Positions 51,486 through 60,826 of a stretch of DNA of 64,000 nucleotides are shown piece after piece. The DNA is from a bacterium HR33. Lineage in GTDB: Bacteria > Gemmatimonadota > Gemmatimonadetes > Gemmatimonadales > GWC2-71-9. The stretch covers positions 372,001-436,000 of the forward strand of contig BEIJ01000002.1 in the NCBI GenBank assembly GCA_002923375.1, in the 5' to 3' direction. A program made the position numbers and the translations under genes. The notes below the pieces were generated by a model. That model searched no databases, had not been told where the DNA came from, and saw nothing but the letters and a program-made list of their open reading frames with translations. The first letter of the stretch is position 1. Each line of letters starts with the position of its first letter.

Positions 51486-53573
51486 ATGAAAAGGCCGGTT
51501 CGACAGGCGGCGGTCGTCTTGGCGGCGGTTTTGTGCGGCTGCAGCGAACCCGTGGTTACCACGATCGAGCTGAGTCCTTCGAGCGTGACCCTGGACGCTA
51601 TCGGGGCCACGCAACAGATAACCGCCTCTCCCAAGGATCAAAACGGCAACCCTATAAACGAGCCGCTAACTTGGTCGAGCCAAGATCCGAGCGTGGCTAC
51701 CGTGAACTCTTCCGGGCTGGTCACCGCCGTGGCCAACGGTACCACCAGGGTCAACGCTTCGGCCGGGGGAGTTACCGCCAGTGCGCAGGTAGTCGTAGCT
51801 CAAGCGGCTGCAGCGGTTCAAAAGACCGGCGGGGACGGCCAGACCGGAGAAGTGGGGACCACGCTTCCGGCACCGCTGGAGGTGAGAGTCGATGATCGCT
51901 TGGGGAATGCCATCGCGGGTATCTCGGTCGGATTCTCGGTGACTGCCGGCGGCGGAACGGTGGGGAACGCTTCGGTCACTACCGATTCAGAGGGCAAGGC
52001 GCGGACGAACTGGACCTTGGGTACCTTGGCGGGCTCTCCTCAAACAGTAGTGGCCAGCGTACAGGGGAGGACCGCGTCCTTCAGCGCTACGGCGGTGGCA
52101 GGACCTGCGGATTCTCTGGTAAAGGTAAGTGGCGACAACCAGTCGGCGCCGGCGGGAACCACCCTTCCGGAATCGCTGGTGGTAAGAGTGGCGGACCGAT
52201 TCGGCAATCCGGTAGCGGGGCACACGGTCAGTTTTGCCGTGGCCAGCGGCGGAGGAAGTGTAAGCCCCACCTCGGCGAATACGGGTTCCACAGGCAGAGC
52301 CCGGACGCGGTGGACCCTGGGCACCGCACCGGGGACTCAGACTGTGCAAGCGCAGACTGCGGTAGCTACCAAGGGGTCGCCGGCCACGTTCACCGCCACC
52401 GCCCTGGTCGGATCGGTAGCGATTCACGAGGGGGACGGGCAAACCGGCCTGGTAGGCTATGCGGTGAACATACCTCCCGCCGTCAGGGTGGTGAACTCCG
52501 CCGGACAACCGCTGGTGGGTGTCACGGTTCAGTTCGCCGTTACCAGAGGCGGAGGTAGCGTGTCCGGTGCCATCAAGGTGACCGGCGCGGACGGAATAGC
52601 CAGAGTTGACAAATGGACCTTGGGTGGTTCGCCTGGTACCAATACCCTCACGGCCACGGTTCCCGGTGGGGGCTTCGCCGGGAGCCCGGTGCAGTTTAGC
52701 GCCACCGGCGTCACCGCGGCGTTCGACATCGTAATCCGGTACCTGGGATCTACGCCCACGGCTTCGGTCCAAGAGGCTTTTGACAGCGCGGCGGTGAAGT
52801 GGGAGAGGCTCGTCTTTGGCGATCTCGCAAACGTCACTTTGTCTAACTTGACCATCACCACAGGGCCTTGCACCGACATCCCCACTCTCAACGAAACGGT
52901 GGACGATCTGATCATCTATGCCAAGGTGGAGTCCATAGACGGCCCAGGAGGCACGCTTGGCTCGGCGGGACCTTGCGTTATTCGCGTCTCCGGGCCTAAC
53001 CCCAGCTTGCCGCTGATAGGAAGGATGCGCCTCGATTCAGCCGACCTGGCCCAGCTAGAGACCAGCGGGCACTTAAAGGACGTGATCTTGCACGAGATGG
53101 GTCACGTGCTCGGATTCGGCACCCTGTGGTCCACGTTCGGTTTCTTACAGAATCCATCGCTTCCGGATCCCCCGGGAGAGGACACCCATTTCGACGGGCC
53201 CCGGGCGATCGCCGAGTTCGACCGCATGGGCGGGACTTCGTACACCGGTGGAGCCAAAGTGCCGGTGGAGAACGAGCAGGGTGGCCAGGGTACCCGTGAC
53301 GCTCATTGGCGCGAGTCGGTTTTCGACGAGGAGCTGATGACCGGCTTCCTCGATTCCGGCCGGCCCAATCCCTTAAGCCGCTTGAGCGTGGCTTCGCTTT
53401 GGGATCTGGGATATACCGTGAACCTGGATGGTTCCGATGCCTATACCAAGGTCTTTACCGCGCCATCCCTAGCGGGCCCCGGGGCCAAGCTCTGGCTGGG
53501 GAACGACGCTATGATCGCCCCGATAGTGGTGGTGGATTCCGGCGGCAAGGTCTTGAGGGTCATCCACCGGTGA
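51486..53573 (+). CDS. Lipoprotein metalloprotease (leishmanolysin-like) with four bacterial Ig-like domains
   Basis: 695 residues. The signal peptide ends in LCGC, so it is lipid-anchored. Residues about 25-105 form a Big_2 domain (VTLDAIGATQQITASPKDQNG). Three Big_1-like repeats follow (about 110-420), each with a GDxQTGxVGTTLP-type start and GGGxVxxxS. The C-terminal domain (about 430-695) has HEMGHVLGFGTLW (zinc), then AHWRESVFDEELMTG, a third ligand and Met-turn of M8 (leishmanolysin) type, then LSRLSVASLWDLGY. The Ig stack would hold the protease away from the membrane. The stop codon overlaps the next lipoprotein gene by 4 bp. Confidence 0.88.
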   Translation: MKRPVRQAAVVLAAVLCGCSEPVVTTIELSPSSVTLDAIGATQQITASPKDQNGNPINEPLTWSSQDPSVATVNSSGLVTAVANGTTRVNASAGGVTASAQVVVAQAAAAVQKTGGDGQTGEVGTTLPAPLEVRVDDRLGNAIAGISVGFSVTAGGGTVGNASVTTDSEGKARTNWTLGTLAGSPQTVVASVQGRTASFSATAVAGPADSLVKVSGDNQSAPAGTTLPESLVVRVADRFGNPVAGHTVSFAVASGGGSVSPTSANTGSTGRARTRWTLGTAPGTQTVQAQTAVATKGSPATFTATALVGSVAIHEGDGQTGLVGYAVNIPPAVRVVNSAGQPLVGVTVQFAVTRGGGSVSGAIKVTGADGIARVDKWTLGGSPGTNTLTATVPGGGFAGSPVQFSATGVTAAFDIVIRYLGSTPTASVQEAFDSAAVKWERLVFGDLANVTLSNLTITTGPCTDIPTLNETVDDLIIYAKVESIDGPGGTLGSAGPCVIRVSGPNPSLPLIGRMRLDSADLAQLETSGHLKDVILHEMGHVLGFGTLWSTFGFLQNPSLPDPPGEDTHFDGPRAIAEFDRMGGTSYTGGAKVPVENEQGGQGTRDAHWRESVFDEELMTGFLDSGRPNPLSRLSVASLWDLGYTVNLDGSDAYTKVFTAPSLAGPGAKLWLGNDAMIAPIVVVDSGGKVLRVIHR

Positions 53574-54160
53574 TAGGGCAATCGTCGGATCTTCCGGCTC
53601 GGGTCTGGTTGATTCTCGCAAGTTGCGCGGTAATCGTCGCCGGCTGTGCGGTAAGGCGGGAATCCGGCGCAGCTTTCAACTGCGCGCCGGTTTCGACTGG
53701 AGGGCGGGCGCCGGCTTCCGCCTCGGAGCTGGCCGGGCGTTACGAACTCACCATGGTGGCGACCTCCGGTCCTTTGGGCGAACGCCGGGCGGTGGGTGTT
53801 CTGTCGCTCGCCGCCCCGGAGCAAGCCCTCGCCGAGCGGGCCGCCGCCAATTCGGTGCCGGTGGTGCTGGCGGGAACGGCTCAGCTCCCGGTAGACTCGC
53901 TGGGAGCGGCGAACACCGGTGATCTTGCCTCCACGGACCCCATGAAGCCGGGCGTGGTGGTCTTGGAGCAACCTGGGACGTCACCCCGCTTCTTGATCAG
54001 GTTGGGCTCGGAGTCCAACCGCCAGGACCAGCAGCCGTTCGAGGCGGCGTATCTGGTCCTGGAGGTTGCAGCCGCGGACCGCTCGGGCTTTTACGGTAGT
54101 TGGCGGAGCGGCGTCACCGCCACCACCGCTCAGGGGTATTTCTGCGCCCGGAGGCTTTAG
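53570..54160 (+). CDS. Lipoprotein coupled to the Ig-like metalloprotease gene
   Basis: 196 residues from a GTG that overlaps the preceding stop codon (GTGA); the longer frame upstream lies inside the protease gene. A lipobox VAGC marks the lipid anchor. The mature part is beta-rich, with [14 protein letters not shown] and [18 protein letters not shown] resembling lipocalin-like beta barrels, though I cannot name a family. The same arrangement, a secreted metalloprotease followed by a coupled small lipoprotein, occurs twice at 42-48 kb with unrelated lipoproteins. Its end overlaps the convergent superoxide dismutase gene by 4 bp. Confidence 0.7.
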   Translation: MIGQSSDLPARVWLILASCAVIVAGCAVRRESGAAFNCAPVSTGGRAPASASELAGRYELTMVATSGPLGERRAVGVLSLAAPEQALAERAAANSVPVVLAGTAQLPVDSLGAANTGDLASTDPMKPGVVVLEQPGTSPRFLIRLGSESNRQDQQPFEAAYLVLEVAAADRSGFYGSWRSGVTATTAQGYFCARRL

Positions 54161-54771
54161 GATCCGGTAGCCTCTTCGAATCGCCGCGCAACTTCGGGCC
54201 AGTTGACCACGTTCCACCAGGCGGCGATGTATTCGGGACGCCTATTCTGGTACTTGAGGTAGTAGGCGTGCTCCCAGACGTCCAGCCCGAGTATGGGAAT
54301 CTTCCCTTCCATGAGGGGACTGTCCTGGTTCGGGGTGCTGTATACCTCTAACTTCCCGCCGCTCACCACCAACCAGGCCCACCCGCTTCCGAAGCGCGTG
54401 GCTGCGGCGTTGGAAAAGGTCTCCTTGAACTTGGCGAAATCGCCGAAGGTCTTCTTGATGGCGTCCGCCAGCTTTCCCTCCGGTTCGCCTCCGGCGTTGG
54501 GGGCCATGATCTGCCAGAACAGGGAGTGGTTGTGGTGCCCGCCGCCGTTGTTTCTCACCGCAGTGCGGATGTCTTCCGGCACTTGGTCGATCCCTCGCAG
54601 GAGCTCCTCGAGGCTTTTCTGGTGGAGCTCGGGGTGTTTGTCCAGCGCCGCGTTAAGGTTGTTCACGTAGCCCTGGTGGTGCTTGGTGTGATGGATCGTC
54701 ATAGTGAGCTCGTCTATGTGAGGCTCCAGGGCGTTATAAGGGTACGGCAATTTGGGTAGTTCATGAGGCAT
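54157..54771 (-). CDS. sodA: Superoxide dismutase, Mn/Fe family (Mn-like)
   Basis: 204 residues from the ATG at 54771, with AAGGAG 8 nt upstream; a longer frame to 54936 is discarded. Metal ligands are His27, His82 (GGHHNH), Asp164 and His168 ([11 protein letters not shown]). Gly in [10 protein letters not shown] and the active-site Gln149 (PNQDSP) favour the manganese form. No signal peptide, so cytosolic. On the minus strand, TTGTCA and TATTAA 19 bp apart lie about 40 bp upstream and could be the promoter. It dismutates superoxide to hydrogen peroxide and oxygen. Confidence 0.93.
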   Translation of the reverse strand: MPHELPKLPYPYNALEPHIDELTMTIHHTKHHQGYVNNLNAALDKHPELHQKSLEELLRGIDQVPEDIRTAVRNNGGGHHNHSLFWQIMAPNAGGEPEGKLADAIKKTFGDFAKFKETFSNAAATRFGSGWAWLVVSGGKLEVYSTPNQDSPLMEGKIPILGLDVWEHAYYLKYQNRRPEYIAAWWNVVNWPEVARRFEEATGS

Positions 54772-54903
54772 AGTGCGACTCCTTTGCGAATGTATCGTTA
54801 GGTTACAGCTTAATAAGACACGCCGGCTGGCGGTTGACAAGTCCCGGTTGCAGCCGGGAGCGCGCCGGCGCACATTGAAATCGATGATACAACTCTTTTG
54901 AAG

Positions 54904-56505
54904 ATGGCGGCGAGTAGGCACAGAGGCGTTCCCCAACTGGAAGCTTTGGGTTCCCGCGGCATGCGGGTACTCGGCGAAGTTTCCGCTGTGCTGGCAGCCG
55001 GTCTGGAAACCGACGAGGCTTTGAGCAGGGTCGCGGGGATTCTGCGCCGCGGGCTCGGGCTGTCCGGGTGCCGGATCTGGGTTCGCACGGAAGACGGAGC
55101 GTCGTTCAGGGCGGTAGTCCCTCCGGGTGAGGAACCTCCCGGGGCGGGGGAGTCGGCGGAGATAGAAGCGTCCTTAGCAGATCGGCGCGAGGGTGCCGCG
55201 GGTGACGGCGGGGCGTTGCGTTTTGCGCTGCGTTACGAGGGGTCGGGTCTCGGAGTACTGGAGTTGCTGGGTTCCACCGAGGGATTGGATGGAGAGGTTG
55301 CGGGAACGGGGCGGATCGTGGCAAACATCCTCTCTCCGCTGCTGGCTGCCACTCAGCTTTCCCAAGACTTGGCAGGGGAAGTGGCACTGCGCACCCGGGA
55401 GATCGAAGCGCAGCGCCGTTTCACGACGAAAATCATCGACAGCCTGCCTTTGGGCCTGTATGTGGTGGATCGCCAATACCGGATCCAAGCCTGGAACCGT
55501 GAGCGGGAGGCGGGCACTCAAGGTGTGGGTAGGGAAGAGGCATTGGGCCGCTCGGTGTTCGAGGTACTGCACCGCCAGCCCCGGGAGCTTCTCAAGGAGG
55601 AGTTCGACCGGGTATTCGCCACCGGCAAGATCGAGCAAGTGGAGGTCCGTTCCGAGTCGAGCGGAGAGCCGCGCTACTATCGGATTACCAAGGTTCCGAT
55701 GCGCTTGGATGATACCGAAGTCACGCACGTGATCACCATTGGCGAGGATATCACCGAGACCAAAACGGCGCAGCAGCAGATTTCTCAGATGGAAAAACTC
55801 GGTGCGGTGGGCCAGCTCGCGGCCGGCGTGATGCACGAGATCAACAATCCGCTGGCTACCATAGGAGCTTGCGTGGAAGCGCTGCAAAGCAGGAAGGAGG
55901 AACTTCCGCCGCCGCTACGGCGTGGCTTCGAGGAGTACTTGAGGATCATCGAGTCCGAATTGGAGCGCTGCAAGAGTATTGTGGACGGGTTGCTGGATTT
56001 CTCCCGGCCCAAGGCCCGGCTCAAGAAGCGCGTGGTGGTGAACCATGCGGTGGAAAGTGCTCTTTTCCTAGTACGGCATCATGACCGGTTCAAGAGCATT
56101 CGCGTGGTGAGGAAGCTGCAGGAAGATATCCCCGACGTGCTGGCGAACGAGGAACAGTTGATTCAGGCTTTTCTCGCCATCATGCTCAATGCAGTGGACG
56201 CGATGGAGGGTGGCGGCACGCTTACGGTAAGCAGCGCAGCGGTTCCGGGCGGTTCGGGGGCGCAGGCGGGGGAGGTGGTGGTCGAGATAAGCGATACCGG
56301 TAGCGGGATCGCGCCGGCAGATCTCGCCAAGATCTTCGAGCCGTTCTTCACCACCAAGGAACCGGGGAGGGGGACTGGACTGGGCCTGTCGATTTGTTAT
56401 CGGATTATAGTGGAGCACGGCGGGAGGATCCTGGTTGACTCCCAGGTGGGGAAGGGCTCCACCTTCAGGGTCTTCTTGCCGGTCATGCCAGAGGGCGAAG
56501 GATGA
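54904..56505 (+). CDS. Soluble sensor histidine kinase with GAF and PAS domains
   Basis: 533 residues from the ATG at 54904; a TTG two codons earlier is also possible. Order: GAF-like domain (about 25-140), PAS (about 165-275, with [14 protein letters not shown] and [10 protein letters not shown]), HisKA (about 290-350, phosphorylated His near 310 in [14 protein letters not shown]), and HATPase ([26 protein letters not shown]). No membrane segment, so it probably senses an internal signal. It overlaps the response regulator by 4 bp (ATGA), and a second, membrane-bound kinase follows, so one regulator is shared by two kinases. Confidence 0.9.
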   Translation: MAASRHRGVPQLEALGSRGMRVLGEVSAVLAAGLETDEALSRVAGILRRGLGLSGCRIWVRTEDGASFRAVVPPGEEPPGAGESAEIEASLADRREGAAGDGGALRFALRYEGSGLGVLELLGSTEGLDGEVAGTGRIVANILSPLLAATQLSQDLAGEVALRTREIEAQRRFTTKIIDSLPLGLYVVDRQYRIQAWNREREAGTQGVGREEALGRSVFEVLHRQPRELLKEEFDRVFATGKIEQVEVRSESSGEPRYYRITKVPMRLDDTEVTHVITIGEDITETKTAQQQISQMEKLGAVGQLAAGVMHEINNPLATIGACVEALQSRKEELPPPLRRGFEEYLRIIESELERCKSIVDGLLDFSRPKARLKKRVVVNHAVESALFLVRHHDRFKSIRVVRKLQEDIPDVLANEEQLIQAFLAIMLNAVDAMEGGGTLTVSSAAVPGGSGAQAGEVVVEISDTGSGIAPADLAKIFEPFFTTKEPGRGTGLGLSICYRIIVEHGGRILVDSQVGKGSTFRVFLPVMPEGEG

Positions 56506-57170
56506 AGGTTCTTGTAGTAGAGGACGATCGCACCGTCGGGCAGTTCGTAAAAAGAGGCCTGGAAGAGCAGCTGATCCAGGTCGATTTGGTGGGAGACGGG
56601 CCGGAGGCTCTGCAGATGGCCTCCCAGGGCCACTACGATGTGATCGTTCTGGATCTCAGGCTGCCGGGCCTCTCAGGGGTGGAGGTCTTGCGGATGCTGC
56701 GCGACCGAGGTGTGACCACTCCCGTCTTGGTCCTCACCGCTCAGGACGCTCTGGAAAGCAAGGTCCAAGCGCTGCGCCTCGGCGCCGACGACTATGTCAC
56801 CAAGCCCTTCGCTTTCGAGGAGCTGCTGGCCCGGGTGGAAGCCTTGGGACGCAGGCCGCGGGACATCGCCCCTCCGGTGCTCAAGGTGGGCGATCTTACA
56901 ATCGATACCGGCAAGCGTGAAGTGCGGCGGGGCAGCAAGGTGGTGGATCTTACTCCTAAGGAGTACGCGGTGCTGGAGTACCTCGCCAGGAACCGGGAGC
57001 GGGTGCTGTCTCGCACTCTGATCACGGAGTACGCCTGGGGATACCACTTCGATCCGGGTACCAACCTGGTGGACGTAGTGATCAACCGGTTGCGCAAGAA
57101 GGTGGATCAGGGGCACGGGCGGAAGCTGATCCACACCGTTCGGGGAGTAGGCTACGTGCTGAAAGGTTGA
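56502..57170 (+). CDS. OmpR/PhoB-family response regulator
   Basis: 222 residues. The receiver domain (about 1-118) has the acidic pocket (Glu-Asp-Asp at the start of VLVVEDD), the phosphorylated Asp in DVIVLDLRLPG, and the conserved Thr and Lys (VLTAQD, VTKPF). The C-terminal winged helix (about 125-220) is of OmpR/PhoB type (DLTPKEYAVLEYLARN, VINRLRKKVD, VRGVGYVL). It is translationally coupled to both flanking kinases. A direct repeat of TTGTAAT spaced 11 bp lies at 58648, downstream of the operon and before the TonB genes; it could be a binding site. Confidence 0.93.
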   Translation: MKVLVVEDDRTVGQFVKRGLEEQLIQVDLVGDGPEALQMASQGHYDVIVLDLRLPGLSGVEVLRMLRDRGVTTPVLVLTAQDALESKVQALRLGADDYVTKPFAFEELLARVEALGRRPRDIAPPVLKVGDLTIDTGKREVRRGSKVVDLTPKEYAVLEYLARNRERVLSRTLITEYAWGYHFDPGTNLVDVVINRLRKKVDQGHGRKLIHTVRGVGYVLKG

Positions 57171-57172
57171 CC

Positions 57173-58642
57173 ATGCGCACCATTAGAGCCCGCCTCGCGG
57201 TCTATTATGCCCTCGCTCTGGCCGCGACCATGTTGGTCTTTGCGCTGGCGATCTACCTCATATACCGTTCCGAAAGTTTCGGCGAGCTGGACGCGAGGGC
57301 TCGGTTGGAGGCGGATCTGATCTCCGAGATCCTGGCTCAGGAGGCCCGGAGCCAGGAAAAGATCGTCATCTCCGACCCGGAGACCGGCCATTTGGTCTTG
57401 GCTCCCACGATCGCGTCGCTTTTCGAGGTGCTGGAGGACTACGTTGCGGTGTTGGGATCGGAGGGGGAGTGGCTGTTTCTTTCACCTGATGCCCGGGCGC
57501 TTCCTTACAGCTCGCTGCAAAAGCTGGTAGCGGTGGCCGAGGAGGTGCGGGAAGATTCGGCCTTCGGCTTGATCGACCTAGGTCCTCCTGCAGGGCAAGT
57601 TCGCTATTTCGTGCTCCGGGTGGCCCGAGCGGGACCTGAGGTTGGGAAGGTGGTTTCGGGGGCTTCTACGGCTGGGGTGGTGTTGGGGCCGCAGCGATTG
57701 GTGGGGGCGATGCTGCTGGTATCTCCCCTCATAATCGCCGCGTCGGTGGTGGTGGGTTACTTCCTGGTAGGTCGCACCTTGAAGCCGGTGGACGTGATCG
57801 TAGACGAAGTGGAGGCGATCACCGATGGGCGCAGCCTGCACCGGAGGTTGATGACTCCCCGCTCCCATGACGAGCTGGCCCGCCTTACCAGTACGCTCAA
57901 CGCGATGTTGAGGCGCCTGGAGCAGAGTTTCGTGAGCCTCCGGCGGTTTACGGCAGATGCGAGCCACGAGCTCAAGACCCCCTTGACGGTGCTGCGCTCC
58001 GGTATCGAGCGGGCCCTTACCCATCCCAAGACTCCTCCGGAGGTGATGGAAGTTTTGGAGGAAACTTTGGTCGAGGTAAACCGCATGGCCGAGCTGGTGG
58101 ACGCTCTGCTCACCCTGGCCCGGGCCGACGAGGGGAGGGCTCCGCTGCACCTGGAAGAGGTGGACCTCAAAGAGGTGATGGCGGAACTGGCCGAAACAGC
58201 CGGCATCTTGGGCGAGCAGGCTCAGGTGGCGGTCTCGGTAAGCATCCCGGACGAACCGATGATAGCCGCTTTGGACCGCAGCCGGGTTCGGCAGCTTCTG
58301 ATGAACCTTCTTACCAATGCGATCAAGTACACTCCGGCAGGCGGAAGCGTGAACATAGACTGCGCCTCCAGGGACGGGGAGGTGGTCTTTAGCGTGCAGG
58401 ATACCGGGGTCGGGATTGCGCCGGGTGATCTTCCCCATATCTTCGACCGTTTCTGGAGGGCCGATGCGGCCCGCACCCGCTTTGGCGATCGACCCGGTGT
58501 GGGGTTGGGTCTGGCGATCTGCAAGTGGATCGCCGAGGCCCACGGGGGGACCATCACGGTTCAGAGCCGGCCGGGGAAGGGAACGACTTTCGTAGTGACC
58601 CTACCCCGGACCGCCCCCAACCGGGAGGTGGGAGAACCGTAA
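57173..58642 (+). CDS. Membrane sensor histidine kinase
   Basis: 489 residues from the ATG at 57173 (GAAAGG before it); a TTG at 57167 overlaps the regulator stop as an alternative. Two membrane helices (about 8-29 and 185-208) flank an extracytoplasmic sensor of about 155 residues. A HAMP domain (about 205-260), HisKA (DASHELKTPLTVL) and HATPase (NLLTNAIKYTPAGG, DTGVGI, GVGLGLAI) follow, the layout of QseC/TctE-type kinases. It shares the response regulator upstream with the soluble kinase. Confidence 0.92.
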   Translation: MRTIRARLAVYYALALAATMLVFALAIYLIYRSESFGELDARARLEADLISEILAQEARSQEKIVISDPETGHLVLAPTIASLFEVLEDYVAVLGSEGEWLFLSPDARALPYSSLQKLVAVAEEVREDSAFGLIDLGPPAGQVRYFVLRVARAGPEVGKVVSGASTAGVVLGPQRLVGAMLLVSPLIIAASVVVGYFLVGRTLKPVDVIVDEVEAITDGRSLHRRLMTPRSHDELARLTSTLNAMLRRLEQSFVSLRRFTADASHELKTPLTVLRSGIERALTHPKTPPEVMEVLEETLVEVNRMAELVDALLTLARADEGRAPLHLEEVDLKEVMAELAETAGILGEQAQVAVSVSIPDEPMIAALDRSRVRQLLMNLLTNAIKYTPAGGSVNIDCASRDGEVVFSVQDTGVGIAPGDLPHIFDRFWRADAARTRFGDRPGVGLGLAICKWIAEAHGGTITVQSRPGKGTTFVVTLPRTAPNREVGEP

Positions 58643-58647
58643 TTCGG

Positions 58648-58665
58648 TTGTAATCGTTTTGTAAT
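58648..58665 (+). promoter_or_regulatory. Direct repeat TTGTAAT-N4-TTGTAAT, possible response-regulator site
   Basis: Two perfect 7-bp repeats with an 11-bp period, the geometry of a PhoB/OmpR box. It sits directly after the histidine kinase stop and about 130 bp upstream of the TonB gene. A -10-like TATAAG follows at 58695-58700 with a poor -35, which would suit activator control. Confidence 0.45.
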
Positions 58666-58797
58666 CTTAGGGAAATGCTGGCGCTAGCCGCGGGTATAAG
58701 ATTCGGTGTATCATTATACGGCGTTGTAGATGGACGTTAAGAGGTTGCTCCGGGGGCCCGGGGGGCCCGCTTCAGAACTTGAGCGGAGGGTAGCACT

Positions 58798-59487
58798 GTG
58801 TTCGACGTGCTGATCGAGTCTAGGCCAAAGAGACAAGGTATCGGAAAGACGCTTCCGAGCTCGATCTTTTCGATCGTTACGCACGGCGTGCTCATTTATG
58901 CTGCCGTGATGGCCACCATGAAGAGTGACGACGTAGTACAGGAAACGGTGGCCGATACGCAGATGGTGTTCCTCGAGGAGCAGGAGCCGGAACCTGAAGA
59001 GCCTCAGGCTCCCCCGCCTCCGCCCAAGGGCTTCCAGACCCTGATGGCTCCGGTGGAGATACCGACCTCTATTCCGCCTATTGATCTAAACGAGCGATTC
59101 GATCCACGGGACTTTAGCGGCGTAGGGGTCGAGCTTGGTGTGGCTACAGGGGTCGAGGTCACGGGCCCGGTGGATCTCACCCAGGTCTTCATCGAGGCGG
59201 TGGTGGACGAGCCGCCCGAGCGGATTTCATTCCCGGCTCCGGAGTATCCTCGAATTCTGCTGGAGGCGGGAGTCGAGGGGACCGTGGTTCTGGAGGCGAT
59301 CATAGATACTACCGGTCATGCTGAGCCGGCCTCCATCAAGGTAGTGAGTTCTACCAACCGCGCTTTCGAAGCGCCTGCCAAGGAGGCGATGAGGAAGGCA
59401 CTGTTCCGGCCCGGAAGGGTGAGAGGGCAGCCGGTTAGGGTGCTGGTACAGATGCCTTTGAGGTTCGTTATCCCGGGGAGGCAGTAG
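58798..59487 (+). CDS. TonB-family energy transducer (first copy)
   Basis: 229 residues from a GTG with GGAGGG 7 nt upstream. A single N-terminal membrane helix (about 22-40), a Pro/Glu-rich periplasmic segment (EEQEPEPEEPQAPPPPP at about 60-76) and a C-terminal TonB domain (about 145-229: YPRILLEAGVEGTVVLEAIIDTTG then FEAPAKEAMRKALFRPG) give the TonB layout. With ExbB and two ExbD genes immediately downstream it forms an energy-coupling unit that would drive outer-membrane receptors or another envelope process. Confidence 0.88.
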   Translation: MFDVLIESRPKRQGIGKTLPSSIFSIVTHGVLIYAAVMATMKSDDVVQETVADTQMVFLEEQEPEPEEPQAPPPPPKGFQTLMAPVEIPTSIPPIDLNERFDPRDFSGVGVELGVATGVEVTGPVDLTQVFIEAVVDEPPERISFPAPEYPRILLEAGVEGTVVLEAIIDTTGHAEPASIKVVSSTNRAFEAPAKEAMRKALFRPGRVRGQPVRVLVQMPLRFVIPGRQ

Positions 59488-59556
59488 GATTGCCAGTTTG
59501 CGATTGGCATTTGATGGGTTACAACCAGTTCACTTTTTAGGGAGGCCTGATAGCTT

Positions 59557-60300
59557 ATGGAAGTCTCACTTCTCCAGCTGTGGAATGACGCCGGCACGTT
59601 TGCGCGATTCATCATTATCGTTCTGGCGATCATGTCGGTGATCTCGATCAGCGTTGCGGTGTACAAGTGGTGGCGGATCCGCAAGAGCCTGCGGGAGACC
59701 GCGCGGTTTGCGCCGGAGTTTGCCCGCTTCCTCCAAGAGGACCAGCTGGACGCGGCGATCGCTCTGGCCGAGAAGCAGAAGGTTTCTCACGTAGCCCGGG
59801 TTTTGGGCGAGGCCTTGGCCGAAATCAAACCCCTGCTGAGGGACCGGGCGGCGGTTACGGTGGCGGACATCAACTCTGCCGAGCGCGCTGTGGAGCGGCA
59901 GATGATGATCCTTCTGGCCGAACTGAAGCGGGGCCTGGCGGTGCTGGCTACCGTGGGCGCCACCGCACCCTTCGTAGGGCTCTTGGGCACGACGATGGGA
60001 ATCGTGAACGCCTTTACCGGAATGGCGATCACCGGTTCCGGAGGTTTGGCCGCGATCTCGGCGGGTATCGCGGAGGCGCTGATTACCACGGCCTTCGGTC
60101 TGGGTGTGGCGATTCCGGCCGTGTGGTTCTACAACTACTTCCAGACCAAGATCGAGAACATCACGGTCGAGATGACCTACACCTCGAAGGAACTAATCGA
60201 CTTCTTGATCAAGAGCGTGGGCAGCGAGTTCGGTCGCTCGATCTTTACTAAGGAGTTCCAGACCCAGAAGGCCGCGGCTGCGAAACCGGTTTCGCAGTAG
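59557..60300 (+). CDS. MotA/TolQ/ExbB-family proton channel protein
   Basis: 247 residues. Three membrane helices (about 15-38, 120-150 and 160-190). The family signature GLLGTTMGIVNAF followed by AEALITTAFGLGVAIPAVWFYN is clear. It builds the pentameric proton channel with ExbD and powers TonB. It lies 69 bp after the first TonB gene and 31 bp before exbD; an upstream GGGAGG provides a ribosome site. Confidence 0.9.
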   Translation: MEVSLLQLWNDAGTFARFIIIVLAIMSVISISVAVYKWWRIRKSLRETARFAPEFARFLQEDQLDAAIALAEKQKVSHVARVLGEALAEIKPLLRDRAAVTVADINSAERAVERQMMILLAELKRGLAVLATVGATAPFVGLLGTTMGIVNAFTGMAITGSGGLAAISAGIAEALITTAFGLGVAIPAVWFYNYFQTKIENITVEMTYTSKELIDFLIKSVGSEFGRSIFTKEFQTQKAAAAKPVSQ

Positions 60301-60331
60301 TCCGCTGGACTTCGCAAGGAGGGCGTAACCT

Positions 60332-60823
60332 ATGGCCCATCTGGATACTGGCGAGGGCGTCAAGCACGAGCCCAACGTGGTGCCGATGATCGACATCATG
60401 CTGGTGTTGCTGATCATCTTCATGATCGTGACACCGGTGATCGCGGCGGGTTTCCAGGCTCAGATGCCTCAGGGAAGGAACATCTCCCCGCGGGAAGAAG
60501 ACCAGGGAGACATCGTACTGGGGATCGATCGTGACGGGAAGTACTTTCTGGACCCCGGCACCGGAAAGATCTCCCCGGTCTGCCCCCTGGGCAGCACGGA
60601 AGCCACCTGCAACCAAGATCAGAGGTTGCAGGAGCTGTTGACCGAGCTCTACGCCAATCGGATCAAGGACAAGATCCTGTACTTCAAGGCGGACCAGAAC
60701 TTGGAGTACGGGAGAATTGAAGAGGCGGTGCAGATTGCGCGGCTCTCCGGAGTCCGGGTACTGGCCGCCGTAACCGAAGAACTCAGAGAACGTAGCGGTT
60801 TCCTCGGAAGGATAAGGCGCTGA
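60332..60823 (+). CDS. ExbD/TolR-family protein (first copy)
   Basis: 163 residues. One N-terminal membrane helix (about 20-42) carrying the conserved proton-pathway Asp in VPMIDIMLVLLIIFMI, and a periplasmic domain ending in a basic tail (RERSGFLGRIRR). It sits inside the ExbB pentamer. It is followed, 3 bp later, by a second exbD, so two different ExbD proteins are made from the same transcript. Confidence 0.92.
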   Translation: MAHLDTGEGVKHEPNVVPMIDIMLVLLIIFMIVTPVIAAGFQAQMPQGRNISPREEDQGDIVLGIDRDGKYFLDPGTGKISPVCPLGSTEATCNQDQRLQELLTELYANRIKDKILYFKADQNLEYGRIEEAVQIARLSGVRVLAAVTEELRERSGFLGRIRR

Positions 60824-60826
60824 ACT

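Noticed and set aside
49771..51486. 571-codon open frame antisense to oligopeptidase B
   Set aside because: A shadow of the GC-rich coding strand, with low-complexity composition and no recognisable motif.
54834..54839. Perfect TTGACA on the plus strand before the histidine kinase gene
   Set aside because: No matching -10 lies 16-19 bp downstream, and the sequence is part of a near-palindrome TTGACAA that also reads as a -35 on the minus strand for the superoxide dismutase gene.
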